Under the pieces are notes generated by a model. The model made no database searches and had not been told where the DNA came from. It was given only the letters and a program-made list of their open reading frames with translations. Below, in pieces: positions 25,301 to 35,854 of a stretch of 64,000 bases of DNA. The stretch is from the NCBI GenBank assembly GCA_035222895.1, contig JAVYIG010000059.1, forward strand, positions 452,001 through 516,000, in the 5' to 3' direction. Both the position numbers and the translations under genes were made by a program. Source of the DNA: Strongylocentrotus droebachiensis (Eukaryota; Echinodermata; Echinoidea; Camarodonta; Strongylocentrotidae). How positions within the stretch are numbered: position 1 is the stretch's first letter; each line of letters opens with the position of its first letter.

Positions 25301-27652
25301 CGGGTGGTGTGGTAGGTACCATACTGCATCCTGGTGATCTCCTGTTGACTCAAGGGTGGTCGGGGTAATCTCTTCTGCGAAGCCCTTTTCGATGTAGCCT
25401 TCGATGTTGCCCTTATACTTATTGAAGAAATCTTCATCTTTTTGAAACTTATTCTTCAGGTATTTTAGTCTCACTTCAGCCAGATGTCGGTTGCTGGGAA
25501 GGCATGGTGGGATACGCTTCCAGGGGAGACCTACTTCGTAATGGCCATTCTTTAGGATAGCAGACTCATCCATGATGTTTCTGGCCCTTCGATCCTCTAC
25601 TGAATCAGCAGCACCGTCTAGATCATTTCCCACTGCATGGTCTAGCTCCCAGAATCGTTCGAGTTGTTCATGCAGGGCCTCCTGCTCTGTCCGGGTGAAG
25701 TGCACATTGAAGCCAGGATGGTTGTCTGATCCTCGCCGTGTAGGCCCCATCAGGGTCCACCCCAGAGGCGAGCGTATAGCGTAGGGTTCCTTGCGTTTTC
25801 CCCTTCGCTGCTCCATAACCCAGAAGGCTTCTGGTGTGTCTCCACCGATCAGCAGCTTGACATCTCTTTGGTTGATGGTTGGAAATTCAATTCCTTGGAG
25901 ATGATCCCATTTCTTTATGTCTCTTCCGTCCGGAATCGATGTGCTAGAGATAGGCAGGGATTCGACTGACCAGACACGTGACAGGTCAATTTCTTCTTTG
26001 CCGTTCAGGTTCTCGACGGTAAGACTGACTTCTAGACCCTTTCTCTTTATATTTGGGCCATTCACTGTGGTCAGCTCGAATTCTTTCTCACTTCCGGTAA
26101 TTCCGAGCTCCTCGATCAAACTTGCTTCACAAAGGGAGATATCGCTTCCCTCGTCCAGTAAGGCCCATGTCTGTATGTCCTTCATTTGGCTGCGGATGCG
26201 CACTGGGACCACACGCAGACACACCTTGTGGGTCGTTGTCGTCGTGTAGTTGTTCCCGATGGCTGTTGGTTCATTGGGTTGTTCAACTGGATCTTCCCTT
26301 TGTGGTGTCGCCTCTTCCTGCCTTTGACTTTGAAGATGTAGGTGAAGCAGGGTGTGATGCTTCCATTTGCATCCATTGACATTGCAGTTGGATCCTTGGC
26401 CGCATCCTCTTGCTAAGTGGTGAGGTTTGAAGCAATTGTCACACAGCCTTGCTTGTCGAACTACTTTCATCCGCTCTTCCCGAGGTTTTTGTTTGAACGA
26501 ATGGCACGATTGAAGGTCATGCAATTTCGAACAGCATGGACACTTTTCCTCCGAGATGTCGGAACCTTTGCCTTGAGTATTCAAGGTTGTTCTATAGCTT
26601 CCACTGGGCTTTCCCTTGGGAGGTGGTGGTGCCCTTTGCTTCCCGATGTTCTGCCCAAACATGTTGGTCCCCAGCTGTGCAGCTTCTTCGACGAAGTCAA
26701 CCATCATGCGGAAGTTTGGGGCAATGCCTTGCTTCATCATTCTGTGCGCCCGCTTCGCCCATTCCGATTGAAGATGGATGGGCAGCAGCTGCTGAATGCG
26801 GAGAAGGTTGTCAGTGCTATCCATGTCTGCCGAAAACCCCATCTGTGACAGCACCATCTCGCACCTCCGCATGTCGCGTGCTAGATCCCACATGGCTGCA
26901 CCCTCATTTGGTCTTAGTGGCTGACGATTTAGCACCTTGTGCATGTGGGCAGTGGTCACACAGAACGATTGACCAAACTGTTCGGCCAAAATTTGTTTGG
27001 CCCTGCTATATCCCTCGTCTTCCTGTAACAGAACACAATTATCAATGCTGTCCCTTACCTTTCCAGCACAAAACTGAATCAGGTACATTAGCTTGGTTTT
27101 CTCGTTAATTGCACGGCTTCCAACAGTAGCCTCAAATCTATTTATAAATGTCCAATACTCAAGTGGGTTACCACTGAATGTACCTAATTCAGGTTTGGGC
27201 ATATTCAAGGCAAGGTCAACAGCATGAAACACTTCATTGATCTTAGTGTCTACATTTACATTTGACTTAGGAAAATCTACTTCATTACCTGGCCAAGCGG
27301 GAGCCTTAGGGTTAAGCCCTCTGTTTGCATTTTCATTGACACTTGGGGCCACTCTTGGGGCCACTCTTTGGGCTACACTTGGGGCACTTGACCTACCAAC
27401 GGAGTACATGGAACTATTCTCTATTTCGTCCTCTAAGAGCCTTAGCTCCAGTTCGGCCCCTTTCAGTTCGTGTTCAACTTGGACACCCGCAATTTCTTGT
27501 TCTAGTTTTATTTTCGCAAGTTGTAACTCGTTCGTCCTTTTCATTTGTTCATGTTTGTTCTTTACCAACTCGGCCTTCAGCTTGGCTTCGCGTAGCCTTG
27601 CAGTTGACGTCGAGCTGGCGGAAGATCGCTGTGATGTTCTACTGCGAAAAGA
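22364..27652 (-). CDS. BEL gag (C-terminal part)-pol polyprotein
   Basis: Frame stays open from just after the TAA at 27,653-27,655 to the stop at 22,364. In-frame numbering here starts at 27,568. Features in order: a charged coiled segment; a Gag region of the BEL DUF1759 type (LGTFSGNPLEYW, about residue 127); Cys/His knuckles (CPCCSKLHDLQSC and CDNCFKPHHLARGC, about 345-395); an aspartic protease with LLDEGSD (about 471), where Glu replaces the usual Thr or Ser; reverse transcriptase with catalytic YVDD (about 889); and an RNase H/A17-type region (HHFCDASEQGYAA, about 1,090). The integrase has an HHCC-like zinc finger ending CWACRRR and acidic residues in GVDYFGPF (about 1,446), HSDNGSNF (about 1,510) and GAWERM (about 1,559). 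A BEL-type DUF5641 C-terminus follows. All key residues seem present. Expression depends on the upstream stop. Confidence 0.95.
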   Translation of the reverse strand, partial: SFRSRTSQRSSASSTSTARLREAKLKAELVKNKHEQMKRTNELQLAKIKLEQEIAGVQVEHELKGAELELRLLEDEIENSSMYSVGRSSAPSVAQRVAPRVAPSVNENANRGLNPKAPAWPGNEVDFPKSNVNVDTKINEVFHAVDLALNMPKPELGTFSGNPLEYWTFINRFEATVGSRAINEKTKLMYLIQFCAGKVRDSIDNCVLLQEDEGYSRAKQILAEQFGQSFCVTTAHMHKVLNRQPLRPNEGAAMWDLARDMRRCEMVLSQMGFSADMDSTDNLLRIQQLLPIHLQSEWAKRAHRMMKQGIAPNFRMMVDFVEEAAQLGTNMFGQNIGKQRAPPPPKGKPSGSYRTTLNTQGKGSDISEEKCPCCSKLHDLQSCHSFKQKPREERMKVVRQARLCDNCFKPHHLARGCGQGSNCNVNGCKWKHHTLLHLHLQSQRQEEATPQREDPVEQPNEPTAIGNNYTTTTTHKVCLRVVPVRIRSQMKDIQTWALLDEGSDISLCEASLIEELGITGSEKEFELTTVNGPNIKRKGLEVSLTVENLNGKEEIDLSRVWSVESLPISSTSIPDGRDIKKWDHLQGIEFPTINQRDVKLLIGGDTPEAFWVMEQRRGKRKEPYAIRSPLGWTLMGPTRRGSDNHPGFNVHFTRTEQEALHEQLERFWELDHAVGNDLDGAADSVEDRRARNIMDESAILKNGHYEVGLPWKRIPPCLPSNRHLAEVRLKYLKNKFQKDEDFFNKYKGNIEGYIEKGFAEEITPTTLESTGDHQDAVWYLPHHPVTHPHKPDKLRVVFDCAARYKGTSLNDQLLRGPDYTNNLVGVLTRFRQEPVAIVGDIEGMFHQVKVPTKDRDALRFLWWKDGDLSKDPIDYRMTVHLFGATSSPSCASYALRKTANDNKDTLPENVIKTVQENFYVDDCLKSVPTIKEAVELVGDLCDLLQKGGFRLTKWMSNELEVLSSISEPERAKSIVNLDLDDLPIERTLGVLWNVSSDSFEFQVNIKEKPTTRRGILSAVSSLYDPLGFLAPFVLRAKLLLQSLCRRGLDWDEKVDEGDVQTWKEWLDDLPRLTGITIPRCLKPDAFEDIASYELHHFCDASEQGYAAVTYLRLVNTDGKIRCAFVMGKSRLCPLKVTSIPRLELTAAVLAVDVDRMVRNELRLPYTRTVYWTDSTAVLHYIRNESRRFQTYVANRVAKIQDASEPSQWRHVDTKSNPADDGSRGLKADEMKENPRWLKGPQFLWADEGSWPSPPAVIPDLPYEDPEIRKSARVNLTTSSDKVADLLNRYSSWTKLKRCVAWLLRYKAYLLAKAKGDNINIMKRPTLTLEELHVAESSIIKTVQRQAFGHALNLRTKGKTLEKLNATVIDGILRVGGRINNAPVEFDVKHPIILPSQHHVTKLLILHHHLNVGHSGAGMTWASLRERYWVLKGGATVRQVIGKCWACRRRNAPRAQQMMADLPDVRVTPDRPPFTYVGVDYFGPFHVKQGRSRVKRYGCIFTCLTMRAVHIEIANSLDTDSFINALRRFISRRGKPEKIHSDNGSNFRGAERELRESLQTLDQDKVDRFLQETGVHWSFNPPTASHMGGAWERMIRSIRKLLRSIIGEQLVGEVEWILNSRPLTQLSLDARDGVPLTPNHLLLLKQSPNLPPGVFEKADTYGRRRWRQAQYLSSLFWKRWRREYLPLLQERQKWTKPQRNIAKDDLVLVVDDNAPRGQWPLGKIVDVFPGRDHRVRQVEVRIGTKYFRRPITKLCLLDPAVGK

Positions 27653-28111
27653 TTAAGCGGAGGTCAGCGATGCCCTTTCATCGTTGTCGTTGCCGACGTC
27701 ATCAGCCTTGACATCGTCAGCGTTGTCTTCATCGTCGTCATCGTCGTCGTCAACATCGCGTCTGCCCTGGTCAGCGTCGTTGTTAATCACATCAGCGTCT
27801 CGGGTCCATTCGACCATTCTTTGATCGAACTCCTGCTTGTTACTCTGCCTTGCGTTGAAGTCTTTCACTGCGGCATCAGCGTCATCTGCCGTTAGTTTTT
27901 CACGCAGCTGGTTGAAGCGCTCGGTATATGAATCAAAGGTGCTATTCAACTGTTCGTATTTGTTAGCGACCACGTCAGAGTTATCGGGATCTAACATTAG
28001 AACCTCCAGCTCTTTGTACTTTTTCGTTAGGGCTCCGGCGTAAGCCTTACATGATTGCTTTAGAGCTGTGACGTCATCGTGGTCGCCCATCGTAGTTTCG
28101 TCGGTTGACAT
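27653..28111 (-). CDS. BEL gag N-terminal fragment, ending at an in-frame TAA
   Basis: Starts at an ATG at 28,111, 86 nt inside the 5' LTR. It runs 152 codons to TAA at 27,653-27,655: helical and acidic, with an Asp-rich stretch near residue 120. It is in the same frame as the downstream gag-pol, which remains open for 28 codons before the TTG at 27,568. So one stop codon alone separates it from the rest. Related BEL elements normally have one continuous ORF. The stop is therefore either an inactivating mutation in this copy or a readthrough site. No obvious stimulatory context was recognised after the TAA. Confidence 0.85.
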   Translation of the reverse strand: MSTDETTMGDHDDVTALKQSCKAYAGALTKKYKELEVLMLDPDNSDVVANKYEQLNSTFDSYTERFNQLREKLTADDADAAVKDFNARQSNKQEFDQRMVEWTRDADVINNDADQGRRDVDDDDDDDEDNADDVKADDVGNDNDERASLTSA

Positions 28112-28149
28112 CGTTCAGTTTATTCCATACGGTAGTAGACTCGTCGTTA

Positions 28150-28169
28150 GTTGTGATCTTAATCACAAC
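28150..28169. repeat. Short hairpin near the BEL primer-binding region
   Basis: Eight-base arms (28,150-28,157 and 28,162-28,169) are perfect reverse complements around CTTA. The hairpin lies about 30 nt inside the 5' LTR, in the leader between the LTR and the gag ATG. A tRNA-complementary primer-binding site could not be assigned by eye. Confidence 0.7.
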
Positions 28170-28197
28170 TTGAATTATTCTAAATTGTGAACTTTTA

Positions 28198-29849
28198 TGT
28201 AGCTTTGTCCGAAGACCTGGACTACATAGTAAGGTAAATCGTCATGAAAGGCAGTATCTCATTCGAACGCACACGAATAAATCAAGCGTCAGCACACCAG
28301 GTTAAACTTCAATATCGTAAAGTCTTTATTCTGTCGTCAAAACCGTAATCGTAGACATGTTCATAAACGGTGACGTAAACGAAAACGTAGTTATGTGTGT
28401 AAACGCGAGCGTATAGTTGTGAGCATCGTCGTACATGTTTGTGTGGTTCACTGTAATGAATAAACAAAACAGATTACAAATTAAGTATGAAGGATCAATT
28501 ATAAAGGTTATCTAAATAATAACAATTCATCTGAATCATGAACTAAAGTCGATCGTATACATTAACACGACTAAATCTAATTACTACTCTAAATCATATG
28601 AATAATACAGATGTAAGTTGTTGCTGTGTAACATAATAAACACATGGATAAATAATGTATATGATTATCCTCCCATAACACGTTAATAGCTAAATTCTAC
28701 TCTAAATACTGATTTATATGTCTATAAACAGTGTTAACTGTATAACTACTTTTGTCATAGTGCATGCATATTATAATTTTGTGCATGTATAATTAACTCA
28801 CAAACTTTACTGAGTTTTCCTAAAGATTAAACATAAGTTTCTCTATCTTATTATTCTGCAATGGATTAACAGTATAATCCATTCTACACATTCAGTATAA
28901 AGCAATGCATGTGTATATCATACTACATTTATCCCCAGGAATATAATTAACCCAAAGCATTCAACTACATTACACATAAAGACAATCTGGGTCTTATCGA
29001 GAGTGAGGCATAGAGAACACTGCTCTAACAGTGTATCTCTGTTCCGTTACCATGGTTATTATCACTGGTCAAATTCCTTTCCCCTGACCAGGGCCAAGAG
29101 TATACATGTTCGCCCCTATCTGCACATTCACATCATGCTGGTATACATAGGGTATATAATACTCCCTGTGTGTGTGTATCCATCCCCCCACCGGACCATG
29201 CACAATGGCTTGAGTACAGAAAGTATATGTGGGAGAAACTTTCTCTCTCTCTCTCTCTCTCTCTCTCAATATTATACCACACTTATGAATCTTTTGGGCT
29301 ATTAAATCCACATTATTATGACATCATTACTGACTAATATTACTTAGGTCATACACATTGCTTTACATAATATCATGGCATTGAATATAGCGATAATATC
29401 CCACGATCAGAACACTTCTCATGAAGAATATATATGTTTGTATGAACATCTCACTTTCACTATGTTCTGGATATCTTTTCTAACTTATAATTCCTATAAC
29501 TAGATTAATTACAACATTTAACTGTTACAAATCGTAGTATAAGTTATATACTACATACAAATAAGAATAATGTTCGACATACCAATTGTTGATACTCTGC
29601 AAGTCAAACTTTCACAATCTGTCTAGCAATAACAAAAATGGTCTTTCTCCTTTGAACTTTGGTAACGATGTGACCACCTCGTGAGCTAGCTGTGCACATC
29701 CTCTACCCCTCTCCTAATTGCCACCTCGGCACATTCCTTTAGGGCAAGAGGAACCTTATCTACCAGGAGGATTGGGGGTGCCACTGCTATCTAAACTGGT
29801 GGTACATATATTCCATAATACAACACTTGAGTTAGTTTGCGACGCTACA
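28198..29849 (-). repeat. BEL 5' LTR
   Basis: The right-hand copy is the 5' LTR, which should carry the element promoter on the minus strand. Its length equals that of the other LTR, and open frames inside both copies translate identically. A CT microsatellite is also the same length. Confidence 0.96.
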
Positions 29850-29854
29850 CTAGT

Positions 29855-30450
29855 ATATAACCTGATAGTGCACAAAAGCAACAAACCAAATAATCACATA
29901 AGGTATTATAGGAAAATGTCGGTCTCGTGGGTCGTAAGTCTATCTAATCCTAAACCAAGTTGTCACATGGCACACACCTCGAAATGGTCGATTCTGTAGA
30001 ATGTAGCCTTAACATTATGGAACATTGAAAGATGTTGTTAAATGTATTTATAATTTTTAAAGTTCTTTTAACTCTTACGGCGCCAAGTGCTTTTGCTTGT
30101 TTCAAGAATTTACCCGAACACAATCAATGTTGTGTGCAAATGTTTTAAGAATGTTATTACGTTTTCTAATGATACCAATAAACAGTTTTACGAATGACAA
30201 TTATTTGTAAAATATAGATGAGTTTCGTCTTAATCCTTTATTTTTCTGTTCATAACTTGTTTACCATTGTTTACAATTGTTAAATGGTATTATTTGAAAA
30301 GATCCTGTACACAATTTGGAATCCCCCCCCCCCAACGGATGTACTTATTTATGATGATTATGCTAATTGTGCACGCATGCACAAATGTTAGTGAAACGAA
30401 GATTATTGATAAACACAAAGCATGGTACGTACATGCAGGTATACCATTGT
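29855..30450. other. No gene seen; repeat flank and N-exon upstream DNA
   Basis: The first part continues the interspersed repeat that the BEL element split; 29,855-29,910 resembles about 31,545-31,605. A poly-C run lies at 30,325-30,334. No exon recognised. An untranslated first exon or promoter of the NLR gene could lie here but none can be shown. Confidence 0.5.
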
Positions 30451-30748
30451 GTTACACACAGAGGTTGTTCTTTACAAACTAAAAGCTTCCCCGATGTTGT
30501 CCTGACAAAGCAACACATAATTCAAGCAGACTTGATTCAGTACTGTACTTCATTCATTAATAACACGTTAATAGAATAACTAATCACTAGGTCCCCTGGA
30601 AAGAAACATCTACATGTATAACATTTAATTTTTGATAGTGAACAAGCAATTTTTAGGACTTGTGCCTCAGGAAAATCTTGAACCGCCATATAATTGACCC
30701 CATGTTTTTGACTATTTATCTATCTTATATGTTGACATTTCTCGTCAG

Positions 30749-30835
30749 CCTAGATACCTTCACGATGGGAAAGACACTTTCTAAAAAAACTAAAAAGATT
30801 GCTGAACCCCCGAAGGATGACAGACCAAGTTCAAG
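30749..30835 (+). CDS. NLR gene, N-terminal cassette exon N1 (MGKTLSK type)
   Basis: An 87-nt exon with acceptor TCTCGTCAG before it and donor AAG/GTACAG after it. Entry and exit phase are both 2, so it can be skipped or repeated without changing frame. In the translated frame it reads LDTFT, then MGKTLSKKTKK, then EPPKDDRPSS. The ATG (30,765) sits in a strong start context (A at -3, G at +4). If used as the start, Gly2 with Ser6 and Lys7 fits an N-myristoylation signal, followed by a basic patch. If an upstream exon is joined, the segment is internal. Its end phase fits the death-domain exon at 41,643. I recognise no family for the peptide itself. Confidence 0.65.
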
Positions 30836-31877
30836 GTACAGATATGTTAAGCATAAGTCCACCGTTAAACATGTATAATTGTTGAAATTGCACTGGTCAC
30901 ATATGCTAATGACTGACTAAGATCATTTATCATATAGAATTTCCTAAAAAAGTCTACTGTTTTCTATGTGATTTCAAAATTTCAAACTACAAAACAATTT
31001 AAAAGTGGTATTAAGGCAGTACCTTGTAGACCTAAGTTTTTTTCTTCTTCTGATTTTGACTTTTGTGTAGTTGTTTTTACTTACCACCCTTACCATCTCC
31101 AATCACTATAAAACTCAAAAAGCATATGCTCTGATTCCTTGATAGGATAAAGAGCAGAATGGGCGTTATTAGTCTGCTGAGTTTGAGCACAATCTGATAA
31201 TACCTTCACAGATTTTTCTATAGAATTTCAATTTCCTTTTTTCTCTCCCTTGCACAAGACTTTAGAAGACTAGACTACGAACTTTAATCACCTTTTCTCT
31301 AAAGTAACATTCTATTTGACTGGACATTCTTTTCTTTTCCATGAAAAAGCGCATACATGCGCAAAAATATCCTCGGTAAAATGTGTCGTCCCAGTATAAT
31401 AATAATAATAACAATAATAATGATAATAAAACATAAAATATGTAAGACGCCAAATCCACTTGACAATCAAATGCTCAAGGCGTAGCTTGTGCAAAAGTTG
31501 CAATACATGATTGATATACAAAAGTACAATAGGAGAGGTACAGATATGAAAAACAATGTTATATAGACTGATATTGCACAAGAGCAAACAAACAAATAAA
31601 GACATACGGAATTACATGCAGATTTAAGGTATGGAACGCACGTGCAGGTGTATATAATTTGATATGTTTTCGTTTGTGAGTGTTCGAAGTCAGTGATAAA
31701 TGATCACTTAAATCATGAAATCCGAATCGCCATAATTATGGAGGCCTTTTCGGGATTGGAACCCGGGACATCTCATACCCCAAACAAGAATTATTCCTCA
31801 TTTGTTTCCAATTGTCCAATATCTTGCACATAATTTGCAATTTTCTCAAAACTATCTAGAATACTTGACAAATGCTC

Positions 31878-32266
31878 TTAAAGAGAAAGTTGAGTTCTGG
31901 GAAGAGGTGAAAAATAATATGTGAGCGTTATCATTGTATTATGCAAGTGTGGATTAACATCATATCAAAAATGTTCCCTGAAAAGCATTGCTCTTCAAAT
32001 GCCTTAATAGTCTAAATATGGCATGTTACATCATAAAAATCGGGACGGATTGTTATGCCGCATGTTCGTGTAGTCTCATATACATCTTTCTGTGAACAGT
32101 GTTTGTATCTTTACCAAGACTGGGCCAAATTTCTTATCATGTTGATGATTCCTGAACCTCGCAGTACACAGCAATACTTATATGCTGGATGAAAAAACTT
32201 TGCGGATCGATTCCACAGCGTTTCCTTCACAATGCAATGGCATGACCAGAACTCAACTTATCTTTA
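31878..32266. mobile_element. TTAA-type MITE in NLR intron, unit 1
   Basis: Left end TTAAAGAGAAAGTTGAGTTC. The right end is the complement of a similar repeat (CAGAACTCAACTTATCTTTA). The ends resemble those of the MITE at 15,486. The right TTAA has been split by the GC-rich TIR element. The same MITE with an uninterrupted right end is seen at 36,566-36,586 and near 37,350-37,375. Confidence 0.7.
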
Positions 32267-33056
32267 TGCTACGTTAATGCTACGTTTACACTATGTTCCC
32301 GGCGGCCACGGCAGCGCCGTTTGCCCGAAACGTAGTGCGCCGTGGGATTTAGACCAATTTTATCTCTGGATTCAAGTTTTGTTACGTCTTGCCAAGTTTT
32401 CTCACGGTCTACCACGGTATCCGTGACGGGCCGTGGGGGGAAGGGGGTGCTGAGTCCCGTAGGCTCCAAGGCGCACTACGGTTCGGCCCGCGTTCTACCA
32501 CGGATGCCAGAACGTTCCCTCCCGGTCCGTCACGTTCTGATGAGGTCCCTCACGTTTTCCACGTTCTGATCAAGGTCTGACACGTTTTTCACGTTCTGTT
32601 AAGGCTTTGTACGGATGAAACGTGGACGCAGGGCAGCTTCGGAGCACGTTTGTGCCGGCGGTATAACAAAAAGGGCTCCCAAGCAATAGCAATCATGGTA
32701 TCCTGAGACCTCGCGTTGTGTCAGACCGTAGTAGAACGCAACGCGCCGTAGCGTGCCGGGCGGTTAAACTGTCCCACTACGGACCACCCCAAAGTTTTGT
32801 TACGGCCTATTACGGACTTTCACGTTTTGTTACGTTCACCCCGGTTTATTACGGCCTACTAGGTTTCTCATCCGCACCGTGACTGCCGGGGCAAATTTTT
32901 TGACAGTTTAAAAATCTGACACGGTATCCACGGCAATCACGGCCTGTCACGTTTGCCCATACGGTCCCCCGCGTTGCGTCACGTCAATCCCGTTTCGTCC
33001 ACGGTGGCCTGAAACGTGGTTGCCGTGGCCGCCGGGAACATAGTGTAAACGTAGCA
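32267..33056. mobile_element. GC-rich TIR element, copy 1
   Basis: Terminal inverted repeats of at least 36 bp begin TGCTACGTTTACACTATG, left at 32,278 and right ending at 33,056. An extra TGCTACGTTAA lies just outside on the left (32,267). The interior is unlike the AT-rich surroundings and is built of repeated ACGTT, ACGG and CACGTTCTG words. The homologous site at about 36,585 lacks it, giving TA as the apparent target duplication. No transposase encoded. Confidence 0.8.
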
Positions 33057-33545
33057 TAAAACTTGATACAAATTGACCGCCATTTTACGCTTTTCTTGGT
33101 GAAGCAATGCGTGTTTGAAAGGACCTCAACTGTGTGTCACCTATATTTATGTGACAGGCACAGTGAGAGTTAACAAGTCTCTGAAAAATGAAATTCGTTA
33201 GGAATAGACCGGTTTATTAACATATTCAAATGGTATGCATACTTTATACACAAAGGTTATTCTTGACAACCTGAAAGCTTGCCCGAGGCTGGCCCGACAA
33301 AGCAACACATAATTCAAGCACACTTGATTCTAAGTACTGTAGTTCATTCATTAATAACACGTTAATGGAATAACTTATCACTAGGTCCCCAAGAAAGATA
33401 CATCTGCATGTATAACATTTAATTTTTGTTTGATAATAAACCAAGCAATTTTTAGGACCTGTGCCTTAGGAAAATCTTGAACCGCCTTAGGTTGACTCCT
33501 TGTTTGTGACTTTGTATCATTTCATGTATTTCTATTTCTCCTCAG

Positions 33546-33632
33546 CCTGGACACCTTCACGATGGGGAAGACACTTTCTAAAAAAACTAAAAAGATTGCT
33601 GAACCCCCGAAGGATGACAGACCAAGTTCAAG
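33546..33632 (+). CDS. NLR gene, N-terminal cassette exon N2
   Basis: 87 nt, phase 2/2, acceptor TTCTCCTCAG and donor AAG/GTACAG. It encodes the same protein segment as N1 from the ATG at 33,562. Codon changes before the ATG (CTA to CTG, GAT to GAC) are synonymous with N1. It opens the second of the near-identical tandem units. Confidence 0.65.
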
Positions 33633-34675
33633 GTACAGATATGTTAAGCATAAGTCCACCGTTAAACATGTATAATTGTTGAAATTGCACTGGTCACAGA
33701 ATGCTAATGACTGACTAAGATCATTTATCATATAGAATTTCCTAAAAAAGTCTACTGTTTTCTATGTGATTTCAAAATTTCAAACTACAAAACAATTTAA
33801 AAGTGGTATTAAGGCAGTACCTTGTAGACCTAAGTTTTTTTCTTCTTCTGATTTTGACTTTTGTGTAGTTGTTTTTACTTACCACCCTTACCATCTCCAA
33901 TCACTATAAAACTCAAAAAGCATATGCTCTGATTCCTTGATAGGATAAAGAGCAGAATGGGCGTTATTAGTCTGCTGAGTTTGAGCACAATCTGATAATA
34001 CCTTCACAGATTTTTCTATAGAATTTCAATTTCCTTTTTTCTCTCCCTTGCACAAGACTTTAGAAGACTAGACTACGAACTTTAATCACCTTTTCTCTAA
34101 AGTAACATTCTATTTGACTGGACATTCTTTTCTTTTCCATGAAAAAGCGCATACATGCGCAAAAATATCCTCGGTAAAATGTGTCGTCCCAGTATAATAA
34201 TAATAATAACAATAATAATGATAATAAAACATAAAATATGTAAGACGCCAAATCCACTTGACAATCAAATGCTCAAGGCGTAGCTTGTGCAAAAGTTGCA
34301 ATACATGATTGATATACAAAAGTACAATAGGAGAGGTACAGATATGAAAAACAATGTTATATAGACTGATATTGCACAAGAGCAAACAAACAAATAAAGA
34401 CATACGGAATTACATGCAGATTTAAGGTATGGAACGCACGTGCAGGTGTATATAATTTGATATGTTTTCGTTTGTGAGTGTTCGAAGTCAGTGATAAATG
34501 ATCACTTAAATCATGAAATCCGAATCGCCATAATTATGGAGGCCTTTTCGGGATTGGAACCCGGGACATCTCATACCCCAAACAAGAATTATTCCTCATT
34601 TGTTTCCAATTGTCCAATATCTTGCACATAATTTGCAATTTTCTCAAAACTATCTAGAATACTTGACAAATGCTC

Positions 34676-35064
34676 TTAAAGAGAAAGTTGAGTTCTGGGA
34701 AGAGGTGAAAAATAATATGTGAGCGTTATCATTGTATTATGCAAGTGTGGATTAACATCATATCAAAAATGTTCCCTGAAAAGCATTGCTCTTCAAATGC
34801 CTTAATATTCTAAATATGGCATGTTACATCATAAAAATCGGGACGGATTGTTATGCCGCATGTTCGTGTAGTCTCATATACATCTTTCTGTGAACAGTGT
34901 TTGTATCTTTACCAAGACTGGGCCAAATTTCTTATCATGTTGATGATTCCTGAACCTCGCAGTACACAGCAATACTTATATGCTGGATGAAAAAACTTTG
35001 CGGATCGATTCCACAGCGTTTCCTTCACAATGCAATGGCATGACCAGAACTCAACTTATCTTTA
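34676..35064. mobile_element. TTAA-type MITE in NLR intron, unit 2
   Basis: The same element as at 31,878, shifted by 2,798 bp, again with its right TTAA split by the GC-rich element. Confidence 0.7.
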
Positions 35065-35854
35065 TGCTACGTTAATGCTACGTTTACACTATGTTCCCGG
35101 CGGCCACGGCAGCGCCGTTTGCCCGAAACGTAGTGCGCCGTGGGATTTAGACCAATTTTATCTCTGGATTCAAGTTTTGTTACGTCTTGCCAAGTTTTCT
35201 CACGGTCTACCACGGTATCCGTGACGGGCCGTGGGGGGAAGGGGGTGCTGAGTCCCGTAGGCTCCAAGGCGCACTACGGTTCGGCCCGCGTTCTACCACG
35301 GATGCCAGAACGTTCCCTCCCGGTCCGTCACGTTCTGATGAGGTCCCTCACGTTTTCCACGTTCTGATCAAGGTCTGACACGTTTTTCACGTTCTGTTAA
35401 GGCTTTGTACGGATGAAACGTGGACGCAGGGCAGCTTCGGAGCACGTTTGTGCCGGCGGTATAACAAAAAGGGCTCCCAAGCAATAGCAATCATGGTATC
35501 CTGAGACCTCGCGTTGTGTCAGACCGTAGTAGAACGCAACGCGCCGTAGCGTGCCGGGCGGTTAAACTGTCCCACTACGGACCACCCCAAAGTTTTGTTA
35601 CGGCCTATTACGGACTGTCACGTTTTGTTACGTTCACCCCGGTTTATTACGGCCTACTAGGTTTCTCATCCGCACCGTGACTGCCGGGGCAAATTTTTTG
35701 ACAGTTTAAAAATCTGACACGGTATCCACGGCAATCACGGCCTGTCACGTTTGCCCATACGGTCCCCCGCGTTGCGTCACGTCAATCCCGTTTCGTCCAC
35801 GGTGGCCTGAAACGTGGTTGCCGTGGCCGCCGGGAACATAGTGTAAACGTAGCA
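35065..35854. mobile_element. GC-rich TIR element, copy 2
   Basis: Copy of 32,267-33,056 at offset 2,798. It inserted before the unit was duplicated, because both units share the same insertion point. Confidence 0.8.

Larger units (their letters stand above)
20441..29854 (-). mobile_element. Complete BEL/Pao LTR retrotransposon
   Basis: Two 1,652-bp LTRs (20,446-22,097 and 28,198-29,849) flank a 6.1-kb interior that reads on the minus strand. The 5-bp direct repeat CTAGT lies immediately outside (20,441-20,445 and 29,850-29,854), a classic target duplication. LTRs start TGT and end ACA. Gag, protease, reverse transcriptase, RNase H and integrase occur in BEL order in one frame, interrupted by one stop. 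The LTRs show a constant offset of 7,752 and no difference where I compared them, which implies a very young insertion. No envelope-like ORF was seen. Confidence 0.97.
30756..33553 (+). repeat. Tandem segmental unit 1 (about 2.8 kb)
   Basis: Almost identical to 33,554-36,351 at an offset of 2,797-2,798 bp. It carries exon N1, intron repeats, the TTAA MITE and the GC-rich TIR element. Only scattered single-base differences were noticed (for example near 32,009 against 34,807, and 32,817 against 35,615). Confidence 0.9.

Noticed and set aside
22495..27711. Many plus-strand ORFs up to 190 residues
   Set aside because: Shadows of the BEL gag-pol frame.
21251..29311. Identical ORFs of 100 and 80 residues in both LTRs
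   Set aside because: LTR sequence without known motifs. Duplication follows from the LTRs.
31735..31800. tRNA-like T-arm on the minus strand (GGGTTCCAATCCCG)
   Set aside because: No matching acceptor stem, anticodon arm or convincing A box nearby. At most a remnant of a tRNA-derived SINE.
32232..35378. Short GC-rich ORFs (60-75 residues) in two copies
   Set aside because: They lie in the interior of the GC-rich TIR element, are built from repeated short words, and exist on both strands without known motifs.
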